A DNA stretch of 64,000 bases from positions 32,904-96,903 of the forward strand of contig JASANE010012513.1 in assembly GCA_030248225.1 (NCBI GenBank), given 5' to 3'. Below, piece after piece: positions 21,649 to 32,721 of the stretch. Source of the DNA: Trileptium ribeirensis (Eukaryota; Nematoda; Enoplea; Enoplida; Thoracostomopsidae). The position numbers were made by a program, and so were the translations under genes. Below the pieces are notes generated by a model that was not told the DNA's origin, made no database searches, and saw only the letters and a list, made by a program, of their open reading frames with translations. How positions within the stretch are numbered: the first letter of the stretch is position 1; every line of letters starts with the position of its first letter.

Positions 21649-22984
21649 ATGGACAACAGCGTTCGGCAACGCGGTGAGGACTACAAAGACAACAACAGCG
21701 TTCGGCGACGCAGCGACAGTCAGGTGGACCATAGCGTTCGGCAACGCAATGGCAACGACATCAGACGCTCCGAAGGCGATCCAACCGGCGGGTATCAACG
21801 ACCGGACCGTACGCCCCGCCCGAAGCCACTACGTACCGCCTGCCTATCATTCCAACGTACCATGTCGACCTGACGAAGCCGTACGTTCCCTTCCAGTCGC
21901 ACGGTACCGAGTGGCCGGAGCTGTCCAACATGCACGAGGCAGCGACGCCCTTCCACCATGACGGCACGACGGCCCCGACCGTCGAACAACACTACCAGGT
22001 AAGGGTGCTGCTCGTGCTTGGCCTGATAGAGGCGGCCAAAGAACTCATGGACATGATTGGGACGCCGCAGCAGATAAAAACCAGAGCGCGGGCGCTAAAG
22101 GACGAACTGATCGACAACATCACCAGTGCCCGGCTCAAACCGTTGTTGGAACACATAATGCGGCCCATACTGCTCTGCAAATTCAACATTCCCAGCTACG
22201 CGCGGATCCTACACCTCACTGGCCAACGACCGCTCCTGGAGGTAACCACCGATACCTTCTGGGGTGTCGGACGTACGATCCAACAGCTGCGGCATGGTGA
22301 ACAACCCAGGAATTGCCACAATGTCATGGGACGGCTCTTGGAAGAGGTGCGTGAGTACCTCACTTCTGGCTACGCTTGCTGGCCACATGTCATCATTATG
22401 GGCGACGCGCTTCCGCTGCCGTTGCTGGAGATGGCCAATGACAATAAATGGCTGGTCTGCGCATGGCCTGGCACCACGCTAATACGCATGATTCAACTCG
22501 CCAGCGCTGTCCTAACGCCGCTAACCAAGTGCGTCATCTTACTTGGAGGCTACCAATACATTTACCGGAAGGCGCAACCGGAGCAGCTCCATGCGACCAA
22601 CCCAAACGCAGCCTTCAAGAAGATCAAACGCCATCTGGGAATGTTATCTCGGCGAGTACCAGCGCGCACGCCCGTGATTCTCGCACCGTCAATACCCCGA
22701 TGGGTCGCGACCAACCAGGATGCAACGTCCTGGACTATCGAATTCAAACGCATAGTCGCTAACCATCGGCAACAGCACGACGCATTCCACAACGTCTACT
22801 TCCCAAAAACTGGCCAGTCGCTTTCAACGCCGCGGACGCCTGGGAACGAGACGAACCGCATATGGAATGGCAAGAGCGCCCACAGTTCGAGGAGCCAATG
22901 GTTTCCAAGTACTGCCTGCGTAATTTGCGGGAGTGGGTTAGCCAGTTGGTACGCGATGCCGAACTTGGACGCTTAACGCGGTAG
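21649..22984 (+). pseudogene. NADAR-domain gene 2 with degenerate SGNH-like C-terminal domain (two frameshifts)
   Basis: ATG 21649 opens an Arg/Asn-rich N-terminus built on a three-fold repeat of AGCGTTCGGCAACGC-like words. The NADAR domain is in the -1 frame (open from 21735). It shows WPELSN (near 21912), TVEQHY with the conserved Glu at 21984-21986, MRPILLCKF, FWGVG (Trp at 22260) and NVMGRLLEEVRE. The SGNH-like part has VIIMGDALPLPLL and VILLGGY but no catalytic Ser. The original C-terminus, homologous to gene 1, is read in the -1 frame after an A5 run at 22805-22809 and ends at TAG 22982-22984. The unshifted frame ends at 22976. GC content is clearly higher than in pol or the flanks. Confidence 0.75.
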
Positions 22985-24123
22985 GCGAGTGCAATAAGGG
23001 GCATAGAGCGTGGACCATTAGAAAAGTAGGAGTAAGCGTGCGAGTATTCAAGAAACATAGATAGTAGATAAGGATGGCTGGAACAAGAAAAGCGAAAAAT
23101 AACGAGCTACGACGAACATAAACGCGGTATAGCAAATAACCGGTAGGACAGTGTAGGGCGAGCAAAGTAGTGCACAGACGCGAATCACCAAACTGTGCAT
23201 CGCGAACGGACCAATGCCACTTCTGAATAACCTAATAATAGGGAGGCTTAGTACTTAAATTAAAGTGAATAAAGTATAACTTTAGTACAAACTAGAATAG
23301 TCAAACTAATTATCACGAATAGTATAGGCGGCACCTAAGTAACCTGATCATGATAACATCCATTTCCAAAATTAGGGTAAACCGAGCGAAACCTAATTAT
23401 GAATTATCTAGCAAGACTACCGAAATTTCAAGAAATGGGAACTTTTGGGAATAGGCACCCCGGCGGCCGGACCATTTCCTGGGAGTTACCTGAAAATAAA
23501 GAAGGGATCTATTTTCAAACCCGACCCCAAATGTGGAGGTACGTGCTAAAACATTGTAATTGTACATATATATATCTATATCTATATACATGAGTAGGTT
23601 ATACAATGTCATGTTATATGCGGCAAGGAGCCACATGGCCGATCTTGCGAATAACAATAAGTGGCATTTTTTTCAGAAACATATCTTAAAGACCCAAAAT
23701 TTCAGGAACAGTCATAAAATATTATAGGCCATAAGGGAAAACTTCCAAAATTACCGAAAATAAAGGGAGAAGGGACGCGTTTTTGGTGGTAAATTGATCG
23801 TCTTTCTACGCTCGTTTTAGGAAATTTTAGCAAATTTTAACCAATTTTTGGGAAATTTTTGGAAAATTTTCGAAAATTACTGCAATTTCAAGCCCAAATG
23901 GGCTAAATTTCACAAATTTCACGCCCAAACGGGCAAATTTCACAAATTTCACGCCCAAACGGGCCAATTTTCCGAATTTCACACCAATTTTACTCAATTG
24001 AAATCAAGGGCTGTACATCACATGGAATTAATCACGCAAAACTTTCACTTTTTCTCATCACTCGACAAATTTAACTTACTACCATAAGTAAGGAGTCTAT
24101 AAAATCCAAAAAATTTTAAGAGA
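22985..24123 (+). other. 3' non-coding region of the giant element
   Basis: No gene was seen in 1.1 kb. It contains a (TA/TC)n run near 23570. At about 23883-23975 there are three tandem units of about 30 bp with the phrase CACGCCCAAACGGGC. The sequence just before the 3' LTR (AAAAAATTTTAAGAGA) is a weak polypurine-tract candidate. Confidence 0.5.
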
Positions 24124-27100
24124 TGTAACAGCCCGAGTTTTACGTGGAATCTTAAACATTCAAAATCCGGCCAGAAGGGCCTCAAATTTGGGGAATAAAG
24201 GGCGATCGGATACCGGTGGAGCGTGATCCAGGAATTCATTGATATGTCATTGATACTTGTATTGAATAAAATAAAATATTGTATCGTATGCTATAAATGT
24301 GTCATCACGCTCCACCAGCCCGAGGTGCGCGGGGTGATTTCGCACCCAAATTTGGATCGAAATCTCTGGTTGGAGGTATCCGATCGATCCCAGGTGATTA
24401 TGATTTTATGAATAATAAAATATTTGTACAATCTTCGATTGGTGTTGTAGTGCTGTACGGATGCGTAGTCGAGTCGGCCGGGGACAAGGGGAAAGATCTC
24501 ACGATTTTATCACCGCTCAGACTTAACAATTTTGTTGAGTAGGTGCCCCAGGGTCGTTTCCGGTGCGCATTCGTCAATGGTACATATTCATGTTTATTGT
24601 TGAATAATCGAATGCATATTGTGTATGGTGCCAAGTGTCAGGATGGCTCAGGGTGCCGTGCGAAAACCCCAGGACAAAAATGCGTTTTCGAGTTTCTATG
24701 ACATCTTGGGACCTGGGAAGATCTATCCTGACACGACGGGAAATGAAACAGTTACCTTGTTACCGTTTTGTTATATATATATGCTTTAAGGGACGTTTTG
24801 AATACATGGGAAAAACGACAAGAATCGATCTAAGATGATAAAACTTCACTTTTCAATGGGTATAAGAATTTTAAAATTTTAGGGGTTTTCACAGATCTCC
24901 AACAGAAAGGGGGACATTAAACTATCATCAGGACTCTATAAGGCTTTAAAATCTCTCGTTCGGGACAACTTACTCCAAAACCCGTACATACTTATGGACC
25001 CCCGATCCCGCGTTTGAACACCCAAATTTTCGGGCCCTAAAGCACCACATTCCGAACCAAAACTTCTCGATTTTTGGAGCTCTGTACATTACTTGGGTCC
25101 TATACTAACTATATTATTGAAAACCGGGGCCATCCGCCCCAACGGGTCTGCGCCGGACCCCCATAACTCAAATGGGACCCAAAACATTTCTATTTTACAC
25201 GCAGAAACGGGCCTCTAACGGGCCTCCGAGGGGAATTACGTTAAAATTGGGGCTCTCATGAGCAGGCGACCAGCTAGGGCATGGATATGATCCCGCCCCC
25301 GGCCGTCTGCTCCCTTTCATTCCTGAAATATAAACAAAAATAATAAAAAATTTTTATACACATAGGGCGCCTGAAGCGCTGATATATTTCTGATATTTTA
25401 AAACCCCGCGCCGACCAGCGCGAGGTTCTGCCTTGTTTACGTGCTATTTGGCACATTTCGGCCACTGTGCATTGTGGCCTGTTGTTATTGCTGGCGGCAG
25501 TTTCGTTTTTGGCAAATGCTACATAGACCGGCTGGTAGCAGGGTTGGCTACATTGACATACGGTACAGATGGTGGTTTGTTGTGTATCTACGTCGACGTT
25601 TGATCTTTATATATATGTATCGTTTAAAGTTTTCAAAAATTTATTTAAAATTTTAAATTCTAAGAGTCTAGCATTGACAACCAACATAAAGGGGGGTAGG
25701 TAGACAGTATAAAAGAGACTGCCCGATTCCCCGATCGGGACCAGTCGAGTTTTAAGTTATTAGGAATTGGCGGTTGTCGCCATTTGAGCTTATTTTATTA
25801 GGTTTTTGCTTTTGTTTTGGTTTGAACATAGCAGGGCTGGTTTCTCGCCGTGCCTCCACGGTGGAGAGCCTTCCCTGGTGCTCGCTTCTGTTCGATCCTA
25901 CCAAGGGCCGTCCTTGCGGGCGTTGGGGTGTCGGAAGGATGCCCCGCGCGTCCGTAAGGGCCGGGCCCCGTCAAATTCGCAAAATTATCGCAAACGAATC
26001 AAAATTTGGGTTCTCGCATAGCTCGACTGGTTCCCCGCTCCTCGGACGTTTTCCTTCTTTCACAGGTCCGAGGAGTGATTAAAATTGTTAGCTTGATTTA
26101 GGTAAATAGCAGTGCATAAAAGCAAATGGCAGTGCATAAAATTTCTAGGCTAAGGAAAATTCAATGACGATAGTTCTGTTCTACATGATAAGGACCAAAA
26201 TTTCTCTAACTAGGTCTTAGCCAAAATTTATGGGCGGTAAAGAGAATGACACGGGAGGCGTAGCCGTTTGCATTCGCGGGTGACACGCGTTGTCCTTTAC
26301 TTGTCTGAGGTCGCACAGCAGCGGCGAATCCTCATTCGCTCGCTGATTCTTTTGGTTCCGGTTGGTGTGCGATGCAAACGACTGCGGGCCCGAACGTGAC
26401 GAAATTTTAGGAGGATCATTAGCCGAGCATAGAACGAAACAGGGACTGGAGCTGGCGGCGACCTAAATTGTACTGAATTTTGGTGGGACGTAGGTTTTCT
26501 AACCGTGCAACTACGGGGAAGATCTATGTCGGCACCCACTCCCGGAGCTCTCTGGGAGCGAGTTTCGAATCAGTTGGGCAGGTCGCCGGCCACTCCAGTC
26601 GCTGTTGAAATTTTTGAACCCTCGGTCCCGTTTTCATGCAAAGTTTAGATCATTACAGGGGACCAATCATTGTGATTTAGCAAACGTAACTAGTCATTTG
26701 AACGTCAGCATTCTTTCGTCAAAGACCGATTAGGCTCTACTAGAACGAAAACTGTAAGGGTATAGTACTTAGAAGGGAATGTAGCGTGTACCTCGGGGTA
26801 TCTTGCAAGGTAACCGAAATAAATGTTTGTCATTTATACATGTTGTAAATAATTTGGAGTGCACCCCAATTGGGTGATAACTATGAAGTGTGTAGTGTGC
26901 AATGAAAAATGAGCCAATAGTAAATCGCTTGAATGGCGTGACGTTTTTGAAGCAGTTAGGAGTTCGGTTTAAATTCCTGTCCCCAGTAGAAACTCAGAAA
27001 TTATTTTCAACAGAGCTCCCTCAGGACCTTTGAACCAAGGTCAGCTTTGTATCACTGTGAGCAAGCAATCCACCCCCACGCCCCGTCGAATCAATCCGCT

Positions 27101-27794
27101 AACGCCAGCTCGCTCGCTTCTCCGTTTTGGGCCCGAGCCGGCAATCCTCCTGCACCCCGCATTCTGTCCATGTTTTGCTCTAACTGCCTGGAGCGCTCAC
27201 GCTGCAAATGCCCCCAGCATAATCGTAGCTTTGCGCAGCCCACATCACAATATGTGACACTCGTAATCATAGGTGAAACATCCAAGGGACTGGGGCCCTC
27301 GCCTCAGTGTCCTCTGCGTTATCACAACTACCCAAGATTTAGGGAACATACCTCGACTAGGCCCTGTAGAAATTGTGTGCGCTTACAATCTAAGCTTCAG
27401 GTGGTGCAACGCTCCCAGATCAGAAACGAGACAACAGCGCGTAGGGACACACCGACGGGGAAAGTAGCTAGGACCACGTTAGGACCAGAGAACCCCGCTT
27501 AGGGAATTAAGTGGATAATGAGGGAAAGGCGAGTCAGCCTTATTACCTGTGAGCAGGCTTAGGGGTTGACTCTCCCTCGGGGGACCTTCATGCCACTAGA
27601 TACGTGGGCCATTATAGGGGCCAGGCCGAACACCCTGGTTAACCCGCCGGCAGCCTGCTAAGCTAAGCGGTTCCCTTAGGTCATCGCATACATCACCGGG
27701 GAGTCGTGGAAGCCGGGGTTGTCCGGGCACCACACGCTAAAGGAAAACAGTGGTGCAGCTGGGATCCCTTAGGGCCAGAACTGGTCCTAGTACA
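24124..27794 (+). repeat. 3' long terminal repeat (3,671 bp)
   Basis: It is the direct copy of 1585-5253, starting TGTAACAGCCCGAG and ending GGTCCTAGTACA, followed by the CCTA duplication. The TATA box (25708) and AATAAA (26818) are conserved. Confidence 0.97.
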
Positions 27795-27926
27795 CCTATG
27801 TATACTTTCTGAAAATACGGTCACAAACACCATGATGTCAAAGACACCATACATTGGATGGTGGCAGAGACACTGACAGTGGACAAAACTTTCATACAGG
27901 GGTCCTTTATAACGTAAACGCTGCAA
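27795..27926 (+). mobile_element. Right half of the inverted-repeat element split by the giant retrotransposon
   Basis: It begins with CCTA, the second copy of the target duplication. It ends in a terminal inverted repeat (GTCCTTTATAACGTAAACGC) that is the reverse complement of the sequence near 1289. Rejoining it to 1286-1584 gives one element of about 431 bp, the former empty site. Confidence 0.7.
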
Positions 27927-28289
27927 TAGGACGAGAACTGCGTGACATTATATTCAATTAGGCTTTTCACAAAATTTGTTATTTAAATATTATACTAATA
28001 GCTCAGCTACTAGTATTTCCCCAAATTAGGCGTAACCTGTAAAGTTGCATCAGATTTCACAAGAATGGAAAGTATTACTGTGCTGGGTCCAAGTTGTGCG
28101 TGTATACTTTTGGACGCCGTACCTGTCATCTAATTTTGAAAGATACAACCGTTTTATAACCTACAAAGTAGTGAAGCCCCTTTCTTAACGCATGGCATAT
28201 TTTTTGAAGTTGGCGAAACTGGGTAATATACCGGTATCAGTCAAATTGGACATACTACATTGAAGGGGTTAATTTATAAAATATTTAAT
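27927..28289. other. No gene seen between the giant-element insertion site and the minisatellite
   Basis: Unique A+T-rich sequence with no open frame or repeat that I can support. Confidence 0.4.
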
Positions 28290-29345
28290 ATTTCCGGGGG
28301 AAAAATCTGCCCAGGCAGATATTTCCTTGGGAAAATCTGCCCAGGCAGATATTTCCGGGGGAAAATCTGCCCAGGCAGATATTTCCGGGGGAAAATCTGC
28401 CCAGGCAGATATTTCCGGGGGAAAATCTGCCCAGGCAGATATTTCCGGGGTAAAATCTGCCCAGGCAGATATTTCCGGGGTAAAATCTGCCCAGGCAGAT
28501 ATTTCCGGGGGAAAATCTGCCCAGGCAGATATTTCCGGGGGAAAATCTGCCCAGGCAGATATTTCCGGGGGAAAATCTGCCCAGGCAGATATTTCAGGGG
28601 AAAATCTGCCCAGGCAGATATTTCCGGGGGAAAATCTGCCCAGGCAGATATTTCCGGGGAAAAATCTGCGCAGGCAGATATTTCCGGGGAAAAATCTGCC
28701 CAGGCAGATATTTCCGGGGAAAAATCTGCCCAGGCAGATATTTCCGGGGAAAAATCTGCCCAGGCAGATATTTCCGGGGAAAAATCTGCCCAGGCAGATA
28801 TTTCCGAGGGAAAATCTGCGCGGGTAGATACTTCCGGGGGCGAAAGTCTGCGCAGGCAGATATTTCTGGGGCGAAAGATCTGTCCATGCTGATATTTCCG
28901 GGGAGGGACGCGGAAATCTGCCCAGGCAGATATTTCCGGGGCAAAAAATCTGCCCAGGCAGATATATTTGCGGGAGGAAATATGTGCCCATGCAGATATT
29001 TCAAGGACGAAATATGTCGAGATATTTCCGGGAGAAATCTGCCCAGGCAGATATTTCCGGGGGAGACATCTGTCCAGGCAGGCAGATATTTCCGGGGGTA
29101 CACAGAAATCTGCCCAGGCAGATATTCCAGGGCTAAAAATCTGTCCAGGCAGATATATTTCCGGGAGGAAATATGAGCCCAGGCAGATGTTTCAAGGACG
29201 AAAGATATCGAGATATTTCCGGGAGGAAAAATATGCCCAGGCAGATATTTCCTGGGGAAACACCTGTCCAGGGCGATATTTCAGGGAAGGCGGTAATCTG
29301 CCCAGGCAGATATTTCCAGGGGAGGGATCTGCCCGTGACACAGCT
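28290..29345. repeat. Minisatellite of 30-bp hairpin units
   Basis: About 17 near-perfect 30-bp units run to about 28810, followed by about 14 decayed units with irregular spacing to about 29345. Each unit contains the palindrome TCTGCCCAGGCAGA, so each can fold into a hairpin. Because 30 is a multiple of three, several frames on both strands stay open (for example 28260-28892 plus and 28269-28991 minus). These translations are pure repeats with no sign of being genes. Confidence 0.95.
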
Positions 29346-29429
29346 TACCTCGAAATACCAATTATCCTCATTTCCGAGATTTAATGGACGTTACCGACTG
29401 AAAACATTTTCAAGTATGATTGTTTTCGG

Positions 29430-29645
29430 GGCCCATGTCAACTTTAGGGTCCGAAGTATAATGCATGCCATGCCGTTCTCGATATACTAAGCTTAAGCTT
29501 TAGTCTTAGCCTTCGCTAAGGCCACTATACGAGCCATGTACTGAGCCTAAGACTAAGTTGGGGGGCTGCCGCCCTTCGAAATCTTCGCTCTGAGCTGTTC
29601 TTATTTCTAACGTTATAACGTCGGGCCCTAAACTTGACATGGGCC
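29430..29645 (-). mobile_element. MITE family A, copy 1 (216 bp)
   Basis: It has terminal inverted repeats GGCCCATGTCAACTTTAGGG and TTTAGGGCCCGACGTTATAA-like (reverse complement of the right end). It matches the copies at 34317 and 43290 in the opposite orientation. It is non-coding, and the interior contains imperfect AGCTTAAGCTTTAGTCTTAG palindromes. Confidence 0.85.
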
Positions 29646-31309
29646 GTCAAACGTATTGGTGACACCGTAACATAATCCCGATCGAGCGGCCTTCCAGCAA
29701 CCATTTCGTTGAACAATAATCTCTGGTGCACTTATTCTTAATGACTCGTCTGCGCGTAATGAATGAAACGACAGTGCAATTTACTATGCTGTCGATCTTC
29801 GGACATGGTCAAGCCTGTTTTAAATCAAAAATTCTATTTTTACCGCCACTAAGCATGTATATAAACAGCAGTCATTTTGGGCACAATAAAAAAATTACTT
29901 AATTCTTAGTCGTGCAGGATAGTGCCTGCGATAGGAGCTGAGGGAAACCAAAATACAGCGCATAAAAAGGAAGAAGCTGCGAGAGGTTAAAATATCAGGT
30001 TAAACATAATGGATCTTAGGCGCTGACTCGACTTGTCAGCCATTACGGCACACTTGTTCAGCTATAGAGAAGTCTAAGTCACCTCTAGAAGCTAGGACGC
30101 AGAACTAAACTCAGTTTCGCTTATGCCGTATATATTAGCTCTCAATAGCACGGAACAAGGTTTTATTTAATATATTAATTTTAAATAAAGATAGATTAAA
30201 CACATAAATATAAAATACAAAGTTACATGCTACTATACCTACTTTTTTGGTATATATATAAGCTACTTGATTTTAAAAATACTGTTCGCGATATATACTG
30301 AGTTTCACATGAGCTCAATGTTTGAGATTGTAAAAAAATATGTGTTTGACCTACTCCAACTATTTCCTACTCAAATTCTCAAAAAAAAAACGAGACAAGT
30401 GATTTTTGATTTTGGCTATTTGGGGTACCTCAACATTTTAGCTTACAACAGTCGCATGAGATGCCGAATCACAAAGCCGCCGGTATGCAGAATTATATAC
30501 AACTTTGTTCGGGATTCATAGGTATTTATAAATATACATTTTGTATTGTTTCTACTGTTAAATATATAATCTTTCTGGCCATTTTACGTTATGTAAACTT
30601 CAAAATATTATTTGCAACAGGAGTATGGTGTGGAATGGATTAACAAATTGTACTGAGGTTACATTTAGTACAATGCCATTAGCTTACGTCTTTGGGTGAT
30701 CATTCATTTGACTGCAAGAGCTTCTGTTCGTGAACGAGAACTGTTGAATGATGATTGAAAACTGAAACAGTTCGGTTCAGAATTTTCGATATCTGTACGA
30801 AATTGCAAGCAAGCTGAAATCTGTACTTTGCGTGAGAACCTTGTCTAGTGTCACTTTTAATATTTTTTTAAATGGAGACGCCTCTCCAGTTTTCTGACAA
30901 ATTTAGTTGAAAATTTCAGCGAATTTCAGTCCCGATAAGTAGAATAATATACATTGGTGAAACCATGCACCCAAAACTGATTGCGTTGAACAACACTGGT
31001 TAACTATAAAGTTCGAGCTTTAGTCAGACTCGACATTGAGCATGTATACAATGACCATAGTGCTCCAAATCCCGCAAACGAACTAGGTATAAATATTTTT
31101 CTGGATATACTCAGAGTTGGGGATTCTGTTTGGCCCTTATAACCAAAAATATTAATCCTAAATATACTCAATTGTGTTCATGGGAATACCGGCCATGGTG
31201 TTAAACAAATAATGCAGTTGATTACGCAGTGTGGGGTCCGTTTTACTCGCGCAACGGTAGTTGGGATTTTGCCATTTCAGGGCGCTTTTTAATTTATACA
31301 GTTTTTGGA
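29646..31309. other. No gene seen
   Basis: A+T-rich unique sequence. The open frames at 30267-30643 have no domain, and I found no splice sites supporting them. Confidence 0.4.
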
Positions 31310-31820
31310 GTTTAAACCAGAGGTATGCGCGGGTACGGGTACCAGCGGGCCAAGCCGGGTACGGGCTCAAATGACGAGCCCGCGGGTATCAGCAGGTTTC
31401 GGAAAGTAAATCGCAAAATATTTAGCACAACCCAGAGACCGAGCAATGTTCCACTTGCAAGAATAACCACCCATTGTGTTAAATATTTTGTTTTGCGACC
31501 AGAAATGGAGAGTTGGTGGGTCGTTCGCGGGGCATGTGGGTCACGGTGAGTCGTTTGTCGACTGGTGTGGGTCGTGGTTCAAGTTGTTAAGAGTAGGGAC
31601 AACCGCATGCTACTCCCAAAGCCAAATGTCACATTGTTCAATATTTATCTGGTGAAATGAAGTTTAGACTGGTCATAGTAGACTTACTGTTGTCGAACGA
31701 TCGTATTAAGTACGGCATACTTGAAATCGGCAACACCTGGCTATTAATTAATTAGTATCCTTCATCATATACACAAGTTTTTATAGCATCAATTTATATA
31801 TATACTGTTTTTATAACAAA

Positions 31821-32021
31821 ATGCGAATTTCCGCTGATGTCGACATTAGCCAGAAAAATTGTGTTTCAGCATCATCTGCTCCATTAGAGCGAGACTTTTC
31901 GTCAATGTATTTAACTATTACAGAACGACGGGCATCGCTCAGCCCCGATACTGTTGAAGCAGTTGAGATTATTGGAGCGGCATTAAAAGCTGGATTACGG
32001 ATATCAACAATTCAAGAATAA
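31821..32021 (+). pseudogene. hAT transposase fragment (C-terminal dimerisation domain)
   Basis: The 66-codon frame ends at TAA 32019-32021. Its middle, SAPLERDFSSM followed by TERRASLSPDTVEA, is the typical hAT family C-terminal motif (small residue, Glu-Arg, Phe-Ser, then a basic residue and LxPxxVE). In intact transposases this region drives dimerisation. The RNase H-like DDE core is missing upstream. Confidence 0.7.
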
Positions 32022-32180
32022 AGTTTCCACTCTGCTACCGCAGGAAGCTTGCCGGCACGGCTAAATTATTCTCCTTATTTGCATATTCTTTAGCGGGAGC
32101 TGTAGAAGCCGCTAGAAATTTCCATTTGTTGTTTGCAGAAGAAACTAGGCGCTGTAGACGCCAGTAGGCAATTCCCGGTT

Positions 32181-32721
32181 CTTTTCCGTTATCCCCCAGC
32201 CCGTATTTGCCCAAAAAGATCAGATTCTGGAAATTTTGATATTTTTGAGATCCTCGTGACCTCCCCTGATCATTTCGACCAAAACACTGAATTTTTAAAA
32301 TTTTAGATTTTTTCGGGTCTCAAGGATCTCCCCTCGGCCAAAAAATCGAATTTTTACCCACCATTCCACGCGGATTGACGGCCTGAATCGAATGGCGATA
32401 TTTTTAACGGGATCCGGTAACCAGATCCTACGTTATGACCAAAATTACCAGAGGCTGAGACGCTCAGCAATTGAACAGTTTTTGAACATAACTTATGATA
32501 GTTTTATCGGATCCCATTAAAAATAACACCATTCGATTCAGCTCGTCAAGCCACGTCGAATGGAATACAATTTTTTAAATTTTATGGGTTCCCAAGGGAC
32601 CCGAAAAACCTAAAAGTTTAAAAATTAGATTTTTGTTGGAATCTCGTGGATCGCAAAAATACCAAAATTTCCAATATCTGACCATCTTTGGGCAAACGCG
32701 GGCTGGGGGATAATGGAAAAG
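32181..32721. repeat. Fold-back (long hairpin) inside the hAT element
   Basis: The left arm (from 32181, CTTTTCCGTTATCCCCCAGC) is the reverse complement of the right arm ending at 32721, with about 260 bp per arm and a loop near 32440-32480. The similarity extends outward for another 30 bp on each side. Confidence 0.85.

Larger units (their letters stand above)
1585..27794 (+). mobile_element. Giant Ty3/gypsy-type, envelope-bearing LTR retrotransposon (26.2 kb)
   Basis: The boundaries are direct: two long near-identical repeats (1585-5253 and 24124-27794) that start TGTAACAGCC and end in CA, flanked by the 4-bp duplication CCTA (1581-1584 and 27795-27798). Order on the + strand: leader, gag, two unrecognised ORFs, F-like envelope, protease/RT/RNase H, integrase, Ser/Thr-rich tail, two NADAR-containing genes, 1.1-kb 3' non-coding region. 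Most gypsy elements are 5-10 kb, so this one is unusually large. The envelope lies upstream of Pol and in its frame rather than downstream. Stops and frameshifts throughout mark it as a decayed copy. A primer-binding site could not be assigned. Confidence 0.97.

Noticed and set aside
28290..29345. CRISPR-like appearance of regularly spaced palindromic repeats
   Set aside because: There are no unique spacers: the whole 30-bp unit repeats, in an animal genome without cas genes.
28260..29384. Long open frames on both strands (up to 240 codons) across the 30-bp repeat
   Set aside because: A repeat unit divisible by three keeps frames open. The translations are pure repeats with no start context, domain or conservation.
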